A stretch of DNA of 64,000 bases from an uncultured Jannaschia sp. (GCA_947494145.1 CANLTZ010000009.1:165053-229052), one strand, 5' to 3'; positions 26,923 to 37,029 are shown, numbered from the stretch's first letter. The notes: generated by a model not told the origin, from the letters alone. Program-made: numbers and translations.

Positions 26923-28491
26923 TCAGTGCCACTGATCGGGCATGGACGCTTTCCGCTTTGCCACGAATTCGCTGACGGCCTGGTTAATACCGGGGTCGAG
27001 GGGCGGGGCCTGGTATTCGGCCAGTTGCGCTTTCCAGCGGGCATTGGCGCGGGTGGCGATATCGATGCCGCCATCTTCGTCCCAGGTTTCCCAGGGGCGG
27101 TTGTCGGCCAGGTCGGAATCCCAGAAGGCGGTTTCGTAATGGGCCATGGTATGGGCGCAGCCAAAGAAGTGATGGCCCGGCCCCACTTCGCGGAAGGCGG
27201 ACATGGCCAGCGCGTCGTCGCTGGCATCGAACCCGGCCAAATAGGTGTGAAGCGCGCCCAGGAAGTCGCAATCCAGCATGAATTTCTCGTAGGACATGCT
27301 GAGCAACCCATCCAGAAAGCCGGCGGCGTGCAGCACGTAATTGGCACCGCAATTCACGGCCGTCAGCATTGAGACCGTGCCTTCATTCATGGCCTGCGCG
27401 TCCGGCAATTTGGAGGTCGTGAAGTTGCCGGAGCAGCGCAGCGGCAGACCCGCCCGCCGCGCAAGTTGGCCCACGACAAGGCTGCCGATGGCGGGCTCGG
27501 GCGTCCCAAACGTGGGCGACCCGGAGCGCAGCGCCATGGAAGATAGGAAGTTGCCATAGACCACCGGCGCGCCGGGCCGCACCAGTTGGGCAAGCGCGCA
27601 GCCCACCAATGTTTCGGCATGGGCCTGTGCGATGGCGCCTGCATTGGTCACCGGCCCCATGGCGCCACCTAGGATGAAGGGCACCACCACGATGCCTTGA
27701 CCCGCCCGGGCATAGGCGCGCAGGGCCTTGGTCATGGTGCCGTCCCAGACGAGCGGGGAATTGACGTTCACATTGCCCATGATAACGCAGTGCCGGTCAG
27801 TGAAGTCCGCGCCGAAGACCAGGCGCGCCATCTCGATCGTGTCTTCGGCGCGGCTTTCTGACGTGACCGCCCCAAGGAAAGGCCGATCCGACAGGCGGAT
27901 ATGGGCCGCAGCCGTGTCGAGGTGGCGTTTGTTGACAGGGATATCGCAAGGCTCACACGGGATGCCGCCGGAATGGTGCATCCAGGGGCTGGCCTGCGCG
28001 AGCCGCACGAAGTTTTCCAAGTCAGCCAAGGTCCCGTAGCGTCGCCCCTGGTCCAGGTCCATCACGAAGGGGGCGCCATAGGCGGGGGCGAAGACCACCG
28101 CGTCACCCCCGATCTGCACCGTATTGGCCGGGTTGCGGGCATGCTGGATGAAGGTCGTCGGCGCCGTGCGCAGCACCTCCGCGATGAGGCCGGGGGGAAA
28201 GCGGATGCGCACGCCCTCCACCTCGGCGCCTGCCGCGCGCCAGAGGCGCAGGGCTTCGTCGTCGTCGCGCTGCTCGATCCCGACTTCGGCCAGGATACGC
28301 TCGGCGGTGGCTTCGATCTTCTGCAAGCCGTCTTCGTTCAGGACTTCGTGTACGGGCGTGCGTCGCAGGATGTAGGGCACGCCCGGTTTTCGCTGTATCC
28401 CGGTCCGGGCCTTGCGCCGGGCAGCGCGGGCCCCGCCGGCGACGCGGCTTCGGGCGGGCGTCATCGGAGTTTCGGACGCGTTCACGGCCAT
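26923..28491 (-). CDS. Trimethylamine-methyltransferase family protein, non-pyrrolysine (MttB homologue)
   Basis: 522-residue member of the MttB superfamily, predicted to demethylate a quaternary amine and pass the methyl to a corrinoid protein or another acceptor. Typical segments are VLNEDGLQKIEATAERILAE near residue 50, HCVIMGNVNVNSPLVWDG near 240 and VVPFILGGAMGPVTNAGAIA near 275. The frame is continuous without an internal TAG, so it is the non-pyrrolysine type, many of which act on glycine betaine or proline betaine. No corrinoid-protein gene is in the window. The N-terminus is basic and poorly conserved. A strong GGGAGG precedes ATG 28491. First gene of the operon. Confidence 0.88.
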   Translation of the reverse strand: MAVNASETPMTPARSRVAGGARAARRKARTGIQRKPGVPYILRRTPVHEVLNEDGLQKIEATAERILAEVGIEQRDDDEALRLWRAAGAEVEGVRIRFPPGLIAEVLRTAPTTFIQHARNPANTVQIGGDAVVFAPAYGAPFVMDLDQGRRYGTLADLENFVRLAQASPWMHHSGGIPCEPCDIPVNKRHLDTAAAHIRLSDRPFLGAVTSESRAEDTIEMARLVFGADFTDRHCVIMGNVNVNSPLVWDGTMTKALRAYARAGQGIVVVPFILGGAMGPVTNAGAIAQAHAETLVGCALAQLVRPGAPVVYGNFLSSMALRSGSPTFGTPEPAIGSLVVGQLARRAGLPLRCSGNFTTSKLPDAQAMNEGTVSMLTAVNCGANYVLHAAGFLDGLLSMSYEKFMLDCDFLGALHTYLAGFDASDDALAMSAFREVGPGHHFFGCAHTMAHYETAFWDSDLADNRPWETWDEDGGIDIATRANARWKAQLAEYQAPPLDPGINQAVSEFVAKRKASMPDQWH

Positions 28492-28510
28492 GGCTAACCT
28501 CCCACATGCG

Positions 28511-28533
28511 ATGGCCGGGGGCCGCCTGGCCAT
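28511..28533. promoter_or_regulatory. Inverted repeat just upstream of the MttB-operon start
   Basis: ATGGCC (28511-28516) and GGCCAT (28528-28533) flank a GC-rich 11-base centre, about 20 bp upstream of the MttB start. It could be an operator or a leader hairpin; the arms are short. Confidence 0.3.
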
Positions 28534-28668
28534 TGGGTGAGCGTGGCATAGCGGTTTTGCCGGGGTCCGCGTTGAAAACGACACCTGAAGGACGGAATCC
28601 GCTGACAGCCCTTTCCACGCCAAAGAATGGCCGAGATCCGGTGGGACGACCCATCATTGGCGAAGGGC

Positions 28669-28680
28669 GGCAAGCTTGCC
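28669..28680. promoter_or_regulatory. Perfect 12-bp palindrome in the divergent spacer
   Basis: GGCAAGCTTGCC is a perfect palindrome, extendable by two more pairs after one mismatch (28666-28683). It lies in the 277-bp gap between the betaine operon and the DUF4132 operon. The form suits a homodimeric repressor, but no regulator gene is adjacent. Confidence 0.4.
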
Positions 28681-28768
28681 ACCTCTCGCAGCAGCCCCAT
28701 CGCAATTTCGCGGTGCGGGACGCATAAACAACGACATGTGACCAGTAACGGGACGTTAGGGAACGATT

Positions 28769-31700
28769 ATGGCGAATGACGGGAAGCCGGGATTGATTGC
28801 GCGTCTTCTGGGCGGTGGCTCGAAGGCGAACACGCTCCAAAAGGGGTTGGAGAAGGATTTTGCCTTTCTCGCCCATGTGGACCCGAAGCTGCCCGGCCAG
28901 GTCGTCCAATACATCCTGACCGGTGAAGGGCGCATGGTGCTCGGTGCGCTTGATGCGCAGAAGACGACGATATCTCAGATCCCGCGGCAACACATGCCGC
29001 AGGGTTACGGCATGACATGGGGTATTCTGGGCGGCGCGCTAAGTGGCATGCTGCGCGCGCAGCAATACGCAACTGTTGCGCGTCTGGCCGAAGCAAGCGC
29101 CCATGGTCTTTTTGCCGTGCGGAGTCTGTCCTTCCATTTCAGGAACGATCCGTTCTCGCTGACGGTCGCTGTGGCCCTCGGCATGTTGCAGGAGGTTCGG
29201 ACGGACCGCCAATCTCCCTACTATGTCGGTCATGAAGGCCTGATGGCCATTTTGGAGCCTTTGGGCGGCACACACTCAGACCTGATCGTGCTCAGTGCTA
29301 AATCCTATAACGGCCATCTAGCCATCGTCTACAAAGACAGACAGGAACAGCAGCGCGCCGCGTTCTCAGGCGGGCCTGCGCAAACCATCGAAGGGATTTC
29401 GCGTCTTGATGCGGCGGGGAAGGTCAGCGCCATTGAGGCAATGACCGAACATGGTCTGTCCAAAGATCCGGCCTACGCTGACTTTCTGTTAGACAGCGTT
29501 GGTGCAGGTTCGGCCAAGGTACGGGACGCAGCGCGCGGCGCCCTGAAGCATCAGGATCAAGCCATGGCCACCACCCGCGCTACCGAGATGTTGAGCGCGG
29601 GAAAGGTGGCTTTGCGGACATCCGCGGTGCAGATCCTTGGCGATATCAGGTCTGAGGCGGCGCGCGCGGCCCTGGCTGACCGCTTAGAGGTGGAAAAGGC
29701 CCAGTCGGTGCGCGCCTTGATTGAACAGGTCCTTGCACTGACGGGCGCTGGCGCCGCTGCCGAGGGTGATCAGCCCGATCCCGATTTTGACATCCCGCCC
29801 GTTCCGAAACTGAGCCTTGAGGGGTCCGAAAAGGTGCTCACCCCTGCTGAGGTGGATGAGCTTCTGGCAATAGACGCAAAACACAACAAGGACGCGCGCG
29901 CGCGCGCCGCTGCGTCCAAAGCGGCAGGTCACAAGTACTACGGTCCGACGGAAACGAGCATCGGCAAAGACATGGTGGCCGTCTTCAACAAAGGGGCTCC
30001 GCTGAAAGGGCGCGGACTTCGTGGCAACGGCGTTATGCTGGGCTACGCGCGCTCAGCGGAGTATGACACCTATTTTGCGCGCGCCCTAGACCGACTGTCC
30101 CCGGACCGCGCAGTCTATACCGCGATTTTGGGACTCTACCAGGCGAACTCGATCTTCTCGACCTATGAAGCCAGCCCCCAGGTCGATAAGCTGCGGGCAA
30201 TGCTGCAAAGCGGGCAAATGGACCTGCGCACCTATTTCCTGATATTTGGTCGGACCGGGTTGCGACTTGGTAGGGAAAGCTACAACAAGAAAAGCATCAA
30301 GCCCGAAAAGCCCGAAGACTGGCCAGCGACTTGGCTACGTCAAACTCTGGAAGACGGGCCCGGCCTGTCCAGGCGCGCGGCGGAGTTCGTGGGCGCCGAT
30401 GCCATCTGGCCCCTGGTGGCCGAGAACATCCAGATCGTGGCGGAATACCTGCCGCCAAGCAGTCTGTCGGGCCAGGAAAACGAAGCCGCGCTGAACCTTC
30501 TGCGTCTGTTGCCGCGCCTGCCCCAATGGCTGATTCAGCCCGTGCTCTTCGTCGCCATGGGTGAAGCGCGGGGCCCGCGGGTGCTGGCCCGGGAAATGCT
30601 GCAGGACGTCCCGGGCATCGATGACACCATCGCTGCTGCGCTGACAGACAAGCGGCAAGCCATACGCGCCAATGCCGCGTCTTTCTTGGCGCAAAGGGGG
30701 GCGAAGGACGCGCTACCCGCGCTCAAGAAGCGGCTCAAGACCGAGAAGTCGGAAATGGCCCGGGCGGCTATGATTTCGGCCTTGGCCGAACTGGGCGGCG
30801 ATACCGATGCCTATCTGGGCAAGAAGGCCCTGATGGATGAGGCCGCCAAGTTGGTGACCAAGCTGCCCAACGCCAAGATCGACTGGCTACACGTGGATCA
30901 AGCGCCTGCGTTGAAATGGGCCTCGGGCGGGGCTGTGGACCCGGTCATCGTGGATGCCTGGGCTCGTCTGGCAGTGAAGCTGAAGGATCCGGGCGAAGGG
31001 AAGCTTTGGGCGCTCTACTTCGATCAGTTGGACCCAGCGTCAGCGGAAGCGCTGTCTGGCTGGGCGCTGTCGAGCTGGATTGCCTATGACACCTGGCGCA
31101 AGCCGCGTGCCGAGTTGGAGGTCGAGGCCACGCAGGAAGCCCAAAACCTGATCGCCAATAGCCCTTATTACAAGAGGTCGAACTATACCGTCGAAACGCT
31201 GGCGGCCCAACTCATAGCTTATCGGCTTAGCGATTATCCCCATAGTGGCGCGGACAGCAAAGGGCTGCTTTCGCTGACCCATCGGGCCCCAGCGGTGGTC
31301 CAGGCCCGCCAGATCGCAGCCTACCTGAAGGACCATGGCAAGCGCACATCTCAGGCGAAGGCCATGATCGACGTTCTGTTCGCGTCGGCCACGTCCGAGG
31401 CCATCCAGGTGCTGGTGGCCACCGCGACGCGCTTCAAACAGCGCAGCGTGCGCGAATATGCGGAAACGCGTGTCGCCGCCTTGGCCGAGTCCAAAGGCTG
31501 GACACGCGACCAACTTGCCGACCGTTCCGTGCCCACGGGCGGTTTGGAAGATGGCGGAGTCACGACCCTGGACGTGGGGGAGGAGCGGAAGGCGTATAGC
31601 TTACGTCTGGCATCGGACCTGACGCTGAAGCTGTTCAACCCCGATGGCAAAGAGGTCAAATCCCTGCCCGCGGGCAAGGATGACACCACCAAGGACTCGA

Positions 31701-32479
31701 AGGCTCTGCTGAGCCAGGCCAAGAAGACGGTGAAGACCGTCACCACCCAGCAGTCCAGCCGTCTCTATGAGGCGATGATGGCGCAGCGCAACTGGTCGCT
31801 GGAAGATTGGCGCGCCGACCTCAACGATCATCCCATCCTGTCGCGCCTAACCGAACGTGTCGTCTGGCGCGGGCTCGATGGCAAAGGCGCGCCGCTTTGC
31901 ACCTTCCGGCCCACCCCTGAGGCCGATCTGTTTGATGCCGAGGGCGACGATGCCGACCTGACGGGCGTGGCGATTATCGATGTGGCCCATGCCGCGAACC
32001 TGTCTGACGCAGACCGCGCCGCCTGGACCCAGCATCTGGAAGATTTCGAGGTGTTGCCGCTTTTCGCCCAATTCTCCCGCCCGGTGCTGACAGCCGAAGA
32101 TAGCGACGCCACCAAGATCGTGGATCGCGAGGGCTGGCTGATGGACACGTTCAAGCTGCGCGGGGCCACGTCGAAGCTGGGCTATGATCGTGGCCCAGTG
32201 GAAGACGGCGCGGGCTTCAACCTTTATCGCAAGGCATTCCAATCCGCCGACCTGACAGCCGAGATCGAATTCACCGGCAGCTACCTGCCCGAAGAAAACC
32301 TGCCCGCCGCCTTGATCGAGATGCGGTTCGTAAAAGGCACCAAGACGACCTATGGCAGCCGCGCATTGAAGCTTTCGGAGGTTCCGGCCCTGCTGTTGTC
32401 GGAATGCTGGAACGATTGGCACGAAATCGCAGGGCAAGGCGCTTTCGACCCAGAATGGCGTAAGAAGGGCCTTTATTGA
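28769..32479 (+). CDS. DUF4132 / HEAT-repeat protein (YehI-like)
   Basis: 1236-residue cytoplasmic protein. The middle is built of HEAT-like alpha repeats (for example AKVRDAARGALKHQDQ near 250 and RQAIRANAASFLAQRGAKDA near 630). The last 350 residues match DUF4132, with LYEAMMAQRNWSLEDWRADL-DHPIL-RL and a YGSRALKLSEVPALLLSECW ending. E. coli YehI carries the same domain and heads a comparable cluster. The function is unknown; the repeats suggest a scaffold or adaptor for the AAA ATPase and VWA protein that follow. ATG 28769 is preceded by AGGGAA. Its stop overlaps the MoxR start (TGATG). Confidence 0.85.
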   Translation: MANDGKPGLIARLLGGGSKANTLQKGLEKDFAFLAHVDPKLPGQVVQYILTGEGRMVLGALDAQKTTISQIPRQHMPQGYGMTWGILGGALSGMLRAQQYATVARLAEASAHGLFAVRSLSFHFRNDPFSLTVAVALGMLQEVRTDRQSPYYVGHEGLMAILEPLGGTHSDLIVLSAKSYNGHLAIVYKDRQEQQRAAFSGGPAQTIEGISRLDAAGKVSAIEAMTEHGLSKDPAYADFLLDSVGAGSAKVRDAARGALKHQDQAMATTRATEMLSAGKVALRTSAVQILGDIRSEAARAALADRLEVEKAQSVRALIEQVLALTGAGAAAEGDQPDPDFDIPPVPKLSLEGSEKVLTPAEVDELLAIDAKHNKDARARAAASKAAGHKYYGPTETSIGKDMVAVFNKGAPLKGRGLRGNGVMLGYARSAEYDTYFARALDRLSPDRAVYTAILGLYQANSIFSTYEASPQVDKLRAMLQSGQMDLRTYFLIFGRTGLRLGRESYNKKSIKPEKPEDWPATWLRQTLEDGPGLSRRAAEFVGADAIWPLVAENIQIVAEYLPPSSLSGQENEAALNLLRLLPRLPQWLIQPVLFVAMGEARGPRVLAREMLQDVPGIDDTIAAALTDKRQAIRANAASFLAQRGAKDALPALKKRLKTEKSEMARAAMISALAELGGDTDAYLGKKALMDEAAKLVTKLPNAKIDWLHVDQAPALKWASGGAVDPVIVDAWARLAVKLKDPGEGKLWALYFDQLDPASAEALSGWALSSWIAYDTWRKPRAELEVEATQEAQNLIANSPYYKRSNYTVETLAAQLIAYRLSDYPHSGADSKGLLSLTHRAPAVVQARQIAAYLKDHGKRTSQAKAMIDVLFASATSEAIQVLVATATRFKQRSVREYAETRVAALAESKGWTRDQLADRSVPTGGLEDGGVTTLDVGEERKAYSLRLASDLTLKLFNPDGKEVKSLPAGKDDTTKDSKALLSQAKKTVKTVTTQQSSRLYEAMMAQRNWSLEDWRADLNDHPILSRLTERVVWRGLDGKGAPLCTFRPTPEADLFDAEGDDADLTGVAIIDVAHAANLSDADRAAWTQHLEDFEVLPLFAQFSRPVLTAEDSDATKIVDREGWLMDTFKLRGATSKLGYDRGPVEDGAGFNLYRKAFQSADLTAEIEFTGSYLPEENLPAALIEMRFVKGTKTTYGSRALKLSEVPALLLSECWNDWHEIAGQGAFDPEWRKKGLY

Positions 32480-33579
32480 TGACCGATGAGACGTTGCGCC
32501 GCCCGGCGGAGACGACCTTCGATGACCAACTCCGCGCATTGGCCCAGTCCGATACCGGCCCGCGCCCGGCCGGATGGAAGCTGACCCCGCAGGCGGTCCG
32601 ACGCTTCATCATCGGCGATGCGGCGCTCAGCATCGCGCCCAAATTCGTGGGCGACGACCCGTTGGTGGATCGCTGCATCGTGTCGCTTATGGGCCGTCAG
32701 GGCCTGATGTTGGTCGGGGAGCCGGGAACAGCTAAGTCGCTGTTGTCGGAATTGCTGTCAGCGGCGATTTCGGGGCGTTCCACGGCGGTTGTCCAAGGTT
32801 CCGCCGGGATTATCGAGGACCATCTGCGCTATAGCTGGAACTATGCGCTGCTGCTGGCCGAGGGCCCGACGGAACGTGCCATGGTGCCCTCGCCCGTGCT
32901 GGGCGCCATGCAGGCTGGTCAGATCGTGCGCATCGAGGAAATTACCCGCTGCGCGCCCGAAGTGCAGGACGTGCTGATTTCGCTCATGTCTGAGAAGACA
33001 ATCGCCGTGCCGGAACTTGGGCCCGATGCCGAATACCGCGCGCGACCCGGCTTCAACGTGATCGCCACCGCCAACCTACGCGACCGCGGCGTGCATGAGA
33101 TGTCGTCGGCCCTGAAGCGTCGCTTCAATTTCGAGACGGTTCACCCCATCGCCGATGCCAAGTATGAGGCCGATCTGGTCGCCACACAACTGACCGAGCG
33201 GATGGCCGAACACCCCGAGGCCAAGACGCCCGAGGCTGACGTGCTTGACCTGCTGGTCACCGTCTTCCGCGACCTGCGACGGGGCCGTTTGGAAGACGGC
33301 ACCGCCGTGTCTGCGCCCAAGGCCGTCATGTCCACCGCTGAAAGCGTGAACGTGGCCCATGCCGCCATGCTCGACGCCACCTATCTGGACCGGGGTCCAG
33401 TGGCGGGGCGGCACTTGGCGCGGCAATTGCAGGGCGTCGTTTTCAAGGACGACCCCGAAGATGCCCGCAAGTTCCGCGCCTATATCGACATGGTGGCGCG
33501 CGACCGGGCCGGGCGGTCGCCCGTCTGGCGGGATTTTTTCAAGGCCGCGCAGGCGGCGCTCGGCCCGTCGGGTGGCTGA
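32479..33579 (+). CDS. MoxR-type AAA+ ATPase (YehL-like)
   Basis: 366-residue MoxR-family AAA+ ATPase. Walker A is GEPGTAKS near residue 80; the Walker B-like segment is QIVRIEEITRCAPEVQDVL, where the usual Asp-Glu is replaced by Glu-Glu; NVIATANLRDRGVHEMSSAL gives sensor 1 and the arginine-finger region. MoxR ATPases act as chaperones, often with a VWA partner, and one is encoded two genes downstream. ATG 32479 was chosen over the TTG three bases upstream. It overlaps the next gene by eight bases. Corresponds to E. coli yehL in gene order. Confidence 0.92.
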   Translation: MTDETLRRPAETTFDDQLRALAQSDTGPRPAGWKLTPQAVRRFIIGDAALSIAPKFVGDDPLVDRCIVSLMGRQGLMLVGEPGTAKSLLSELLSAAISGRSTAVVQGSAGIIEDHLRYSWNYALLLAEGPTERAMVPSPVLGAMQAGQIVRIEEITRCAPEVQDVLISLMSEKTIAVPELGPDAEYRARPGFNVIATANLRDRGVHEMSSALKRRFNFETVHPIADAKYEADLVATQLTERMAEHPEAKTPEADVLDLLVTVFRDLRRGRLEDGTAVSAPKAVMSTAESVNVAHAAMLDATYLDRGPVAGRHLARQLQGVVFKDDPEDARKFRAYIDMVARDRAGRSPVWRDFFKAAQAALGPSGG

Positions 33580-35911
33580 GCCTGACCTGCCAGGGCGCGC
33601 GGAGGCGGAGGCCGCCCTGTTCGATGGCCGCCACATCTTCGCGCCCATCCGCCATCATTCGCCCGCCTGCGCCTGGATGCTGCGCGCCATGATCCGAGAC
33701 GTCCGGCCCGAGATCATCTTGATCGAGGCGCCATCGGACCTGGCCCACCACATCCCCATGCTGATCCGGCCTGAAACCGTGCCGCCCGTGGCCGTGGCCA
33801 GCCTGGGGCCACTGGCCGAAGGCGCGCGCGAAATCCGCTACATGCCGTTTTCGGTCACCGCGCCGGAATGGATTGCCCTGTGCGAAGGCCACGCGATGGG
33901 CGCCGAGTTGCGTTTCATCGACCTGCCCGCCCGCACCCGCACCAACGCCACCCCCGTCTTCGCCCCCGAAACCCCGTTCGACAGCGCCACCTTCATCGCC
34001 GCCACCTGCGCCAAGCTGGGCCTGCGCGACGGGTCGGAGCTTTGGGACCATCTGTTCGAGGCGCGGCTGGGCCAGTCCGACTGGCGCCGCTTTTTTGGCG
34101 ATGTTCATGCCTATTGCAGCGCGCTCCGCGCCTCCACCGCGCCCGAAGTGCTGGCCGCCGACGACACGCTGCCACGCGAAGCCGCAATGCGCCGTCATCT
34201 GGGCCAGACCGGCGATGCGCGCACGCTGGTGGTGACCGGCGGCTTCCATACGCCGGCCCTGATTGCCGGCGGCGAAACCGACGTGCCGGAGCCGGGGCCA
34301 GAAGTGGAAAGCTATTTGATCGCCTATGGCGAGGACGCGCTTGATGAGCTTTCGGGCTATGCCGCGGGCCTGCGCCACCCCGCTTGGCATGCCCGCGCCT
34401 TCCAGGCCGCCGACGACGCAGGCGGCCCGCCCGATTGGGCGGCATTGGCGCAAGACACGATCATGGGCTTCTCCGCCGAGATGACCGCGCAAAACCGCCG
34501 TATCGCCTTGCCGCAATTGGTGGAAACGCTGGCCATGGCCCAAGGCGTGGCCCGGTTGCGGGGGCGCGATGCCATCTTGCTGACGGACCTTTTCGACGGG
34601 GCGCAAAGTGCTTTGGCTAAGGGCATGGCCGGTCCGGGCGATCCGTATCGGCAGGGGCTAGACACCCATTTGCGCGGCACTGCCCTGGGCCATGTGCCCC
34701 GCGACGCGGACCGCCCGCCCATCGTGTCCGATGCGCGGGACAGGGCGGCGCGGGCGCGCATCGACTTGACCGACAGCACGCGAAAGCCCCGCAAGCTCGA
34801 CATCCGGCGCAAGTCCGCGCATCGGGTGACCTCTCAGTTTTTGCACCAGATGAACTTGCTCGACTGCGAACTGGGCGCCCGAAATGCTGGGCCCGATTTC
34901 GTGTCGGGCACCCGCGCCGATTTGCTGTTTGAGGAATGGGACATCGCTTGGTCCCCCTTTGTGGAGGGGCGGTTGATCGACGCCGCGCGCTACGGCGCCT
35001 CGGTGCCTGAAGCTGCTGCGAACCGCCTTAGCGTCAAGCGGCAAGCCTTGTTCGAGGCGGGACAGGGCGACCAGATCGCGCCGCTTCTTGACTTGGTGCT
35101 GATCGGCCTGCGCGCAGGGCTTGGCCCGGCCTTAGGCGCTTTGGTGCACGACCTGACGGATACGATCGCCACCAGCGGGGACCTTGCAAGCTTGGCTAAC
35201 CTTGTGCGCCGACTGCAATCGGCCGCCGCACCGGGCGACCCCCTGCACGACCCTGATGCGCCCGATCTGCTGGCGCTTGCGCGCGCCGCCTTTGACCGCG
35301 CGGTCTATCTGCTACCCGACCTGACCAGCCTGCCAGAAGAAGACCTGGCCGCCCCCATCGCGGGCCTGCGCATCCTGGCCGGTGTTCTGCGCGGGCCCGA
35401 AGCGGACCGCTTCGATGCGACCCGCTTCAACACCACCATGGCTGACCTGGCCGACGCGCCCGACTGCCCGCCGCGGCTGGCGGGCGCCACGACTGGCCTT
35501 CTGGTCCGCGCGGGCCTGCGGGACGAGGTTGCCATGGCAAGCATCCTGCGCGGCGCGCTTCTGGCCGTGGGCACCAACCCCACCGACCGGGCCGCCGCGC
35601 TGGACGGTATGCTGGCCACCGCGTCCATGCTGCTGTGGCAAAGCGAGACTGTGCTGTACGCCGCCAACACAATCATCGCCGATCTGCCGGAAGACGCCTT
35701 CCTGGCGCTTCTACCCGCCCTGTGCCGCAGCCTCACATCGCTCAACCCCCATGAAACCGACCGTCTGGCCCAGGAATTGTCGGCGCTTCTGCAGACCGGG
35801 GCGGGCACCCTGACCCGCAGCCATGCCGTGTCGGAGGCAGATTTGGCCCGTGGTCTGGCGCTCGACCAAGCTTTGACGGCGGCGCTTGACGCCGACGGGC
35901 TGCTGACATGA
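33572..35911 (+). CDS. DUF5682 family protein (YehM-like)
   Basis: 779-residue cytoplasmic protein of unknown function. It opens FDGRHIFAPIRHHSPACAWML, and IILIEAPSDLAHHIPML follows near residue 50. That N-terminal half resembles DUF5682 proteins such as E. coli YehM (similar length), which have a TraB-like flavour. The C-terminal half is alpha-helical with Leu/Ala-rich repeats. GTG 33572 was taken as the start because the DUF5682 similarity begins soon after; it lies inside the last codons of the MoxR gene, so coupling is likely. The next gene overlaps by ATGA. Confidence 0.8.
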   Translation: MAEPDLPGRAEAEAALFDGRHIFAPIRHHSPACAWMLRAMIRDVRPEIILIEAPSDLAHHIPMLIRPETVPPVAVASLGPLAEGAREIRYMPFSVTAPEWIALCEGHAMGAELRFIDLPARTRTNATPVFAPETPFDSATFIAATCAKLGLRDGSELWDHLFEARLGQSDWRRFFGDVHAYCSALRASTAPEVLAADDTLPREAAMRRHLGQTGDARTLVVTGGFHTPALIAGGETDVPEPGPEVESYLIAYGEDALDELSGYAAGLRHPAWHARAFQAADDAGGPPDWAALAQDTIMGFSAEMTAQNRRIALPQLVETLAMAQGVARLRGRDAILLTDLFDGAQSALAKGMAGPGDPYRQGLDTHLRGTALGHVPRDADRPPIVSDARDRAARARIDLTDSTRKPRKLDIRRKSAHRVTSQFLHQMNLLDCELGARNAGPDFVSGTRADLLFEEWDIAWSPFVEGRLIDAARYGASVPEAAANRLSVKRQALFEAGQGDQIAPLLDLVLIGLRAGLGPALGALVHDLTDTIATSGDLASLANLVRRLQSAAAPGDPLHDPDAPDLLALARAAFDRAVYLLPDLTSLPEEDLAAPIAGLRILAGVLRGPEADRFDATRFNTTMADLADAPDCPPRLAGATTGLLVRAGLRDEVAMASILRGALLAVGTNPTDRAAALDGMLATASMLLWQSETVLYAANTIIADLPEDAFLALLPALCRSLTSLNPHETDRLAQELSALLQTGAGTLTRSHAVSEADLARGLALDQALTAALDADGLLT

Positions 35912-37029
35912 GGTCGCCCACGGAACGTTGGCGCCTGATGCTGGGTCGCTATGCCGACCGCCAGATGGGCGGATGCCTTGGGCGCGAGGATGGGCGCCGG
36001 GATGCGGCGCTCGATTTCCTGTATGGACGCGAATACCGGGAACGGGGCATCAAACCGGCGAAGTCCCCGCGCGGCGCCAGCCTCGACAAGACGCAGATCC
36101 GCGCGCTCGACTGGCTGGCTGAGGCCGAAAGACTATTCCCCGACCGCGTCTTTGAAGCTTTGCGCCAGGACGCACTGGACCGGTACGGCATGTCTGATCT
36201 GCTGAAAGATCCGAAAGTGCTGGCGGATCTGGACCCGTCCCCCGGCACCCTGCGCACCCTGCTCAGCTTCCAAAACCGCGCGGATCCGCAGCTTCAGACG
36301 GAAATCCGGCGCATCGCGCAAAAGGTCATCGACGAGATCTTGCAAAAGCTGCGCACCGAAGTGCTGCGCGCCCTGACTGGACGGCGCAATCGGCACATGC
36401 GTTCACCGCTGCCGTCCTCGGCCAATTTCGATGCGCGTGCCACCATTCGCGCCAACCTCGCCAACTGGGATGCGGAGCGGCAGCGCATCCTGGCCGACCG
36501 GCTGCATTTCCACGCCCGTCAGAAGCGGCACCTGGATTGGACGATCATTCTGTGCGTGGACCAGTCGGGTTCTATGACGGACAGCTTGATCTTTTCGGCG
36601 CTCATGGCCGCCGTGTTAACCGGCCTGCCGGGCATTCGGGTGAAGATGGTGCTGTTCGACACCAGCGTGGTGGATGTGACGGACCAATTGGACGACCCGC
36701 TATCGCTGCTGCTGTCGGCGCAACTGGGGGGCGGGACGGATATCGGGAAAGCTGTCAGCTATTGTGAAACGCTGCTGGAGCAGCCCAGCCGCACCGTCCT
36801 CGCCGTGGTCTCGGATTTCTACGAAGGGGCGGGCCCCAGGCGCTTGCTGGCCGCGGTGGCGCGGTTGCAGGCGGCGCGTGTTCGGATGCTGGGCATCGCC
36901 GCGCTGGACGATACGGGCCGCGCCGATTTCGACCGCCAGATGGCACAGCAATTGGCCGACCAGGGCATGAACGTCGCCGCTCAGTCACCCCACAGCTTCG
37001 CCGATTGGCTGGCGGGCGTGCTTGCATGA
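35908..37029 (+). CDS. VWA domain protein (YehP-like)
   Basis: 373-residue protein. The first 200 residues are a charged helical region (RALDWLAEAERLFPDRVFEA). The VWA domain follows: ILCVDQSGSMTDS gives the DxSxS metal-ion-dependent adhesion motif near residue 215, with the Thr/Asp parts near GGGTDIGKAVSYCE and AVVSDFYEGAGP. No signal peptide, so it is cytoplasmic and a likely partner of the MoxR ATPase. It overlaps both neighbours by ATGA. Corresponds to E. coli yehP in order and length. Confidence 0.9.
   Translation: MRSPTERWRLMLGRYADRQMGGCLGREDGRRDAALDFLYGREYRERGIKPAKSPRGASLDKTQIRALDWLAEAERLFPDRVFEALRQDALDRYGMSDLLKDPKVLADLDPSPGTLRTLLSFQNRADPQLQTEIRRIAQKVIDEILQKLRTEVLRALTGRRNRHMRSPLPSSANFDARATIRANLANWDAERQRILADRLHFHARQKRHLDWTIILCVDQSGSMTDSLIFSALMAAVLTGLPGIRVKMVLFDTSVVDVTDQLDDPLSLLLSAQLGGGTDIGKAVSYCETLLEQPSRTVLAVVSDFYEGAGPRRLLAAVARLQAARVRMLGIAALDDTGRADFDRQMAQQLADQGMNVAAQSPHSFADWLAGVLA

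Noticed and set aside
26923..28491. Pyrrolysine-containing MttB
   Set aside because: The reading frame has no internal TAG, and no pyrrolysine genes are in the window.
29893..29905. CG dinucleotide run as a Z-DNA or phase-variation site
   Set aside because: Only about six units inside the DUF4132 gene; expected at this GC content.
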